A DNA stretch of 8,669 bases from M55B112 sp040880545. Its GTDB lineage: Bacteria > Bacteroidota > Bacteroidia > Bacteroidales > GCA-2748055. A program made the translations under genes and the position numbers. The notes below the pieces were generated by a model. It was given only the letters and a program-made list of their open reading frames with translations. It ran no database searches and was not told the DNA's origin. The stretch lies in NCBI GenBank assembly GCA_040880545.1, contig JBBDIE010000009.1, forward strand, positions 1 to 8,669. The letters are read 5' to 3'. Positions 7,478 through 8,669 of the stretch are shown in pieces (position 1 is the first letter of the stretch; each line of letters begins with the position of its first letter).

Positions 7478-8098
7478 TCATTTCCTGGTCAATTTGTATC
7501 TCAAGTGAGTTGTCAATTCTGACGGTATAACTTCTGCGATTTCCAGGTCATATTTGTCTTTGTCAATACCCTCAAATAGTCGGATACCGCTTCCTAAAAA
7601 AACAGGGGCAATGTGAATAAAAAACTCATCTACAAGTCCTGCATTCATAAATTGTTGGATAGTGTTTGCTCCACCTTGAATTCTTATGTCCATTCCTTTT
7701 GCAGATTGTCTTGCTTTTTCCAGGGCACGCTCTATTCCGTCATTTATGAAGTAAAAAGTTGTCGTTCCTTGTTGAATCCAGGGTTCCCGTTTTTCGTGTG
7801 TAAGTACATACACATCTGCTTCGTATAAATCTTCTGCCCAAACAACTTCCCCTTCTTCAAACATTCGTTTCCCCATAATGTAAGAACCTGTCCTGGCAAA
7901 CACATCATCTATTAATTTGCTATCTGCCCCATACTCTTGTCCACCTTCCATTTTGATGTGTTTCCAAAAAGCTTTTTGCTTAAACATCCACGGATGTATT
8001 TGTCCTGTAACGCCACCCATAGGATTTTTAGGACTTCTGTTATCTCCTGCGAAAAAACCGTCAAGTGAAATTCCACTGTCAAAGAATATTTTACTCAT
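7478..8098 (-). CDS. dihydrofolate reductase family protein (RibD C-terminal domain)
   Basis: The 206-residue product is a single RibD_C/DHFR-like domain of normal length. It opens with a first strand and loop SKIFFDSGISLDGFFAG (residues 2-18), has the nucleotide-binding GSYIMGKRMFEEG (71-83), a strand ADVYVLTHE (94-102), and the conserved second half DIRIQGGANTIQQFMNAGLV (137-156) followed by DEFFIHIAPVFLGSGIRLFE. Such proteins bind NADPH and reduce small heterocyclic or similar substrates; stand-alone members like this are usually of unknown substrate and are not the housekeeping folate enzyme or riboflavin reductase. It has no signal peptide, so it is cytoplasmic. It lies alone between two inverted-repeat spacers, which fits a mobile gene cassette; stand-alone members of this family are often seen in accessory regions. 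The start at 8098 gives the canonical N-terminal strand directly. Confidence 0.9.
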   Translation of the reverse strand: MSKIFFDSGISLDGFFAGDNRSPKNPMGGVTGQIHPWMFKQKAFWKHIKMEGGQEYGADSKLIDDVFARTGSYIMGKRMFEEGEVVWAEDLYEADVYVLTHEKREPWIQQGTTTFYFINDGIERALEKARQSAKGMDIRIQGGANTIQQFMNAGLVDEFFIHIAPVFLGSGIRLFEGIDKDKYDLEIAEVIPSELTTHLRYKLTRK

Positions 8099-8157
8099 AT
8101 TTTTATTTGTGTTTTTGCCTGTTTCTATTATTATTGAAGCTGTCGCTTTTCAATGCC

Positions 8158-8296
8158 CGCTAACGGTTACATGTAAGAGGCATAGCCGTGACATGCAACT
8201 TTAAATGAAGGTTAAAGAATATTTTTCAAACGTTGATCTTGCGGGGGATAAAGGTGGGGCAGGCTATGACATATACATGATGGTATGCCGTCGTGC
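8158..8296 (-). repeat. attC-like imperfect inverted-repeat spacer upstream of the RibD_C gene
   Basis: On the - strand it starts TGCACGACGGCATACC directly after the hepT stop and ends TACATGTAACCGTTAGCG about 60 nt before the RibD_C start. Paired blocks are ACGG/CCGT at the ends and CATGTA/TACATG further in, with unpaired bases between them, as in a bulged attC hairpin. The GTTAGCG end resembles, but does not fully match, GTTRRRY. The spacer contains the right copy of the 21-nt direct repeat. Confidence 0.4.
8262..8282 (+). repeat. 21-nt direct repeat, right copy
   Basis: GGCTATGACAT followed by A and TACATGATG; 20 of 21 bases match 6405-6425. It also lies in a + strand open frame (ATG 8205 to stop 8346-8348, 47 residues, MKVKEYFSNVDLAGDKGGAG then YDIYMMVCRR), which overlaps the 3' end of hepT on the opposite strand. 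I do not call that frame a gene. Confidence 0.8.
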
Positions 8297-8417
8297 ATTA
8301 TTTTTCTTCTTCAATTATCTGATCAATCTGGGTTTTATTTTCGGGTAAATAATTTGTTGCAACATCCCAGATTATCTCATAATCTACACCAAAATACTCA
8401 TGCGATACCCTGTTCCT

Positions 8418-8425
8418 TAAATAGT
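8418..8425. repeat. target-site duplication, left copy
   Basis: TAAATAGT, identical to 8577-8584; bases on either side differ, so the duplication is exactly 8 bp. Confidence 0.85.
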
Positions 8426-8576
8426 GGCTGCAAGAAAACTCCATTTTCTGCGTTACGCTTGTCTGAAAACTCGTCATTTACGATTAGTAAACTCCTCATT
8501 TTCAGACTTCGCAAGCCTTGAAAATGAAGTCTTCTTACTAGCCACTGGCAAAAAGACTTAGTTTTCTTTCAAGCAC
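8426..8576. mobile_element. 151-bp MITE-like element with 8-bp target-site duplication, inserted in hepT
   Basis: The element is flanked by perfect 8-bp direct repeats TAAATAGT at 8418-8425 and 8577-8584. Removing it and one repeat restores the hepT reading at the insertion point (MYYL-RNRVSH). Its ends are imperfect inverted repeats (GGCTGCAAGAAAACT and, on the other strand, GTGCTTGAAAGAAAACT). Further paired blocks run inwards: CATTTTC/GAAAATG (8442-8448/8520-8526), GTCTGAAAA/TTTTCAGAC (8461-8469/8499-8507), TTTAC/GTAAA around a GATTA loop (8477-8491). The right arm carries an extra 33 nt that forms its own hairpin (AAGTCTT 8527-8533 with AAGACTT 8553-8559; GCC/GGC inside). It has no coding capacity, so it would depend on a transposase elsewhere. 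Eight-base duplications occur with IS1595- and IS256-like transposases, among others; I cannot name the parent. Confidence 0.85.
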
Positions 8577-8584
8577 TAAATAGT
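8577..8584. repeat. target-site duplication, right copy
   Basis: TAAATAGT, the partner of 8418-8425. On the - strand it supplies the last bases of the MYYL codons before the insertion. Confidence 0.85.
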
Positions 8585-8669
8585 ACATTTCTTTCCAGGG
8601 AATATCAGGATACTTTTTCTTTTATTATTTCGCTTAGGTTTTTTGAGGCTTCTCCAATAATTTCAAAAT

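Larger units (their letters stand above)
8298..8669 (-). pseudogene. hepT-type (DUF86) toxin gene, disrupted; 5' partial
   Basis: Reading leftwards from the window edge, the frame gives FEIIGEASKNLSEIIKEK, then after a one-base shift in the A5 run at 8614-8618 it continues YPDIPWKEMYYL, is interrupted by a 151-bp insertion, and resumes RNRVSHEYFGVDYEIIWDVA and NYLPENKTQIDQIIEEEK to the stop at 8298. These are the hallmark C-terminal segments of HepT/DUF86 proteins, which pair with a MntA-type minimal nucleotidyltransferase antitoxin; the R-x4-H motif (RNRVSH) is the proposed RNase active site of the family. The antitoxin gene would normally lie next to it, here beyond the window. The insertion separates the first part of the protein from the active-site motif, so the toxin should be inactive. 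The frameshift could instead be an assembly error; the insertion cannot. Confidence 0.88.

Noticed and set aside
7349..8297. CRISPR array or tRNA genes in the spacers of the accessory block
   Set aside because: There are no regularly spaced repeats, and no cloverleaf with a T-arm GTTCRA motif.
8285..8521. A 78-codon + strand open frame at the right end
   Set aside because: It runs antisense through the end of hepT and into the inserted element, so it is a chance product of the insertion.

Overview
The window looks like a fragment of a Bacteroidota chromosome, probably a draft or metagenome assembly because it carries two runs of exactly 100 N. The phylum call rests on protein content: carboxypeptidase-D-like regulatory (CarboxypepD_reg) domains in three of the first four genes, a SusC-style VVVGYGT motif, an OMP_b-brl_3 type outer-membrane barrel, and a sigma factor of a Bacteroidota-type subfamily. 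Starts lack strong Shine-Dalgarno sequences, which also fits.

Left part (1-6247), an envelope and signalling block. A von Willebrand factor A lipid- or periplasm-directed protein of the YfbK type runs leftwards out of the window. It diverges across 140 bp from an ECF-like sigma factor. The sigma gene overlaps the next gene by 17 nt. That gene encodes an unusual single-pass membrane protein which looks like an anti-sigma factor: short basic cytoplasmic part, one membrane helix, acidic linker, CarboxypepD_reg domain, a SusC-type TonB-box/plug-start motif, and a TonB C-terminal domain. A large TonB-receptor-like outer-membrane protein converges on it from the right. Together they could form a trans-envelope signalling unit (inference).

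Right part (6348-8669), an AT-richer accessory block. Two small leftward genes, a HEAT-repeat protein and a RibD_C/dihydrofolate-reductase-family protein, are each preceded by an imperfect inverted-repeat spacer that resembles an integron attC site. No integrase is visible. A 21-nt near-identical direct repeat lies on both sides of this pair. Past them is the 3' part of a hepT-type (DUF86) toxin gene, broken by a one-base frameshift and by a 151-bp self-folding MITE-like element with a perfect 8-bp target-site duplication, inserted just before the codons for the catalytic R-x4-H motif.

The most interesting items are the MITE in hepT, the anti-sigma/TonB fusion, and the cassette-like organisation. 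The link between the left and right blocks depends on the second N gap and is therefore not certain.
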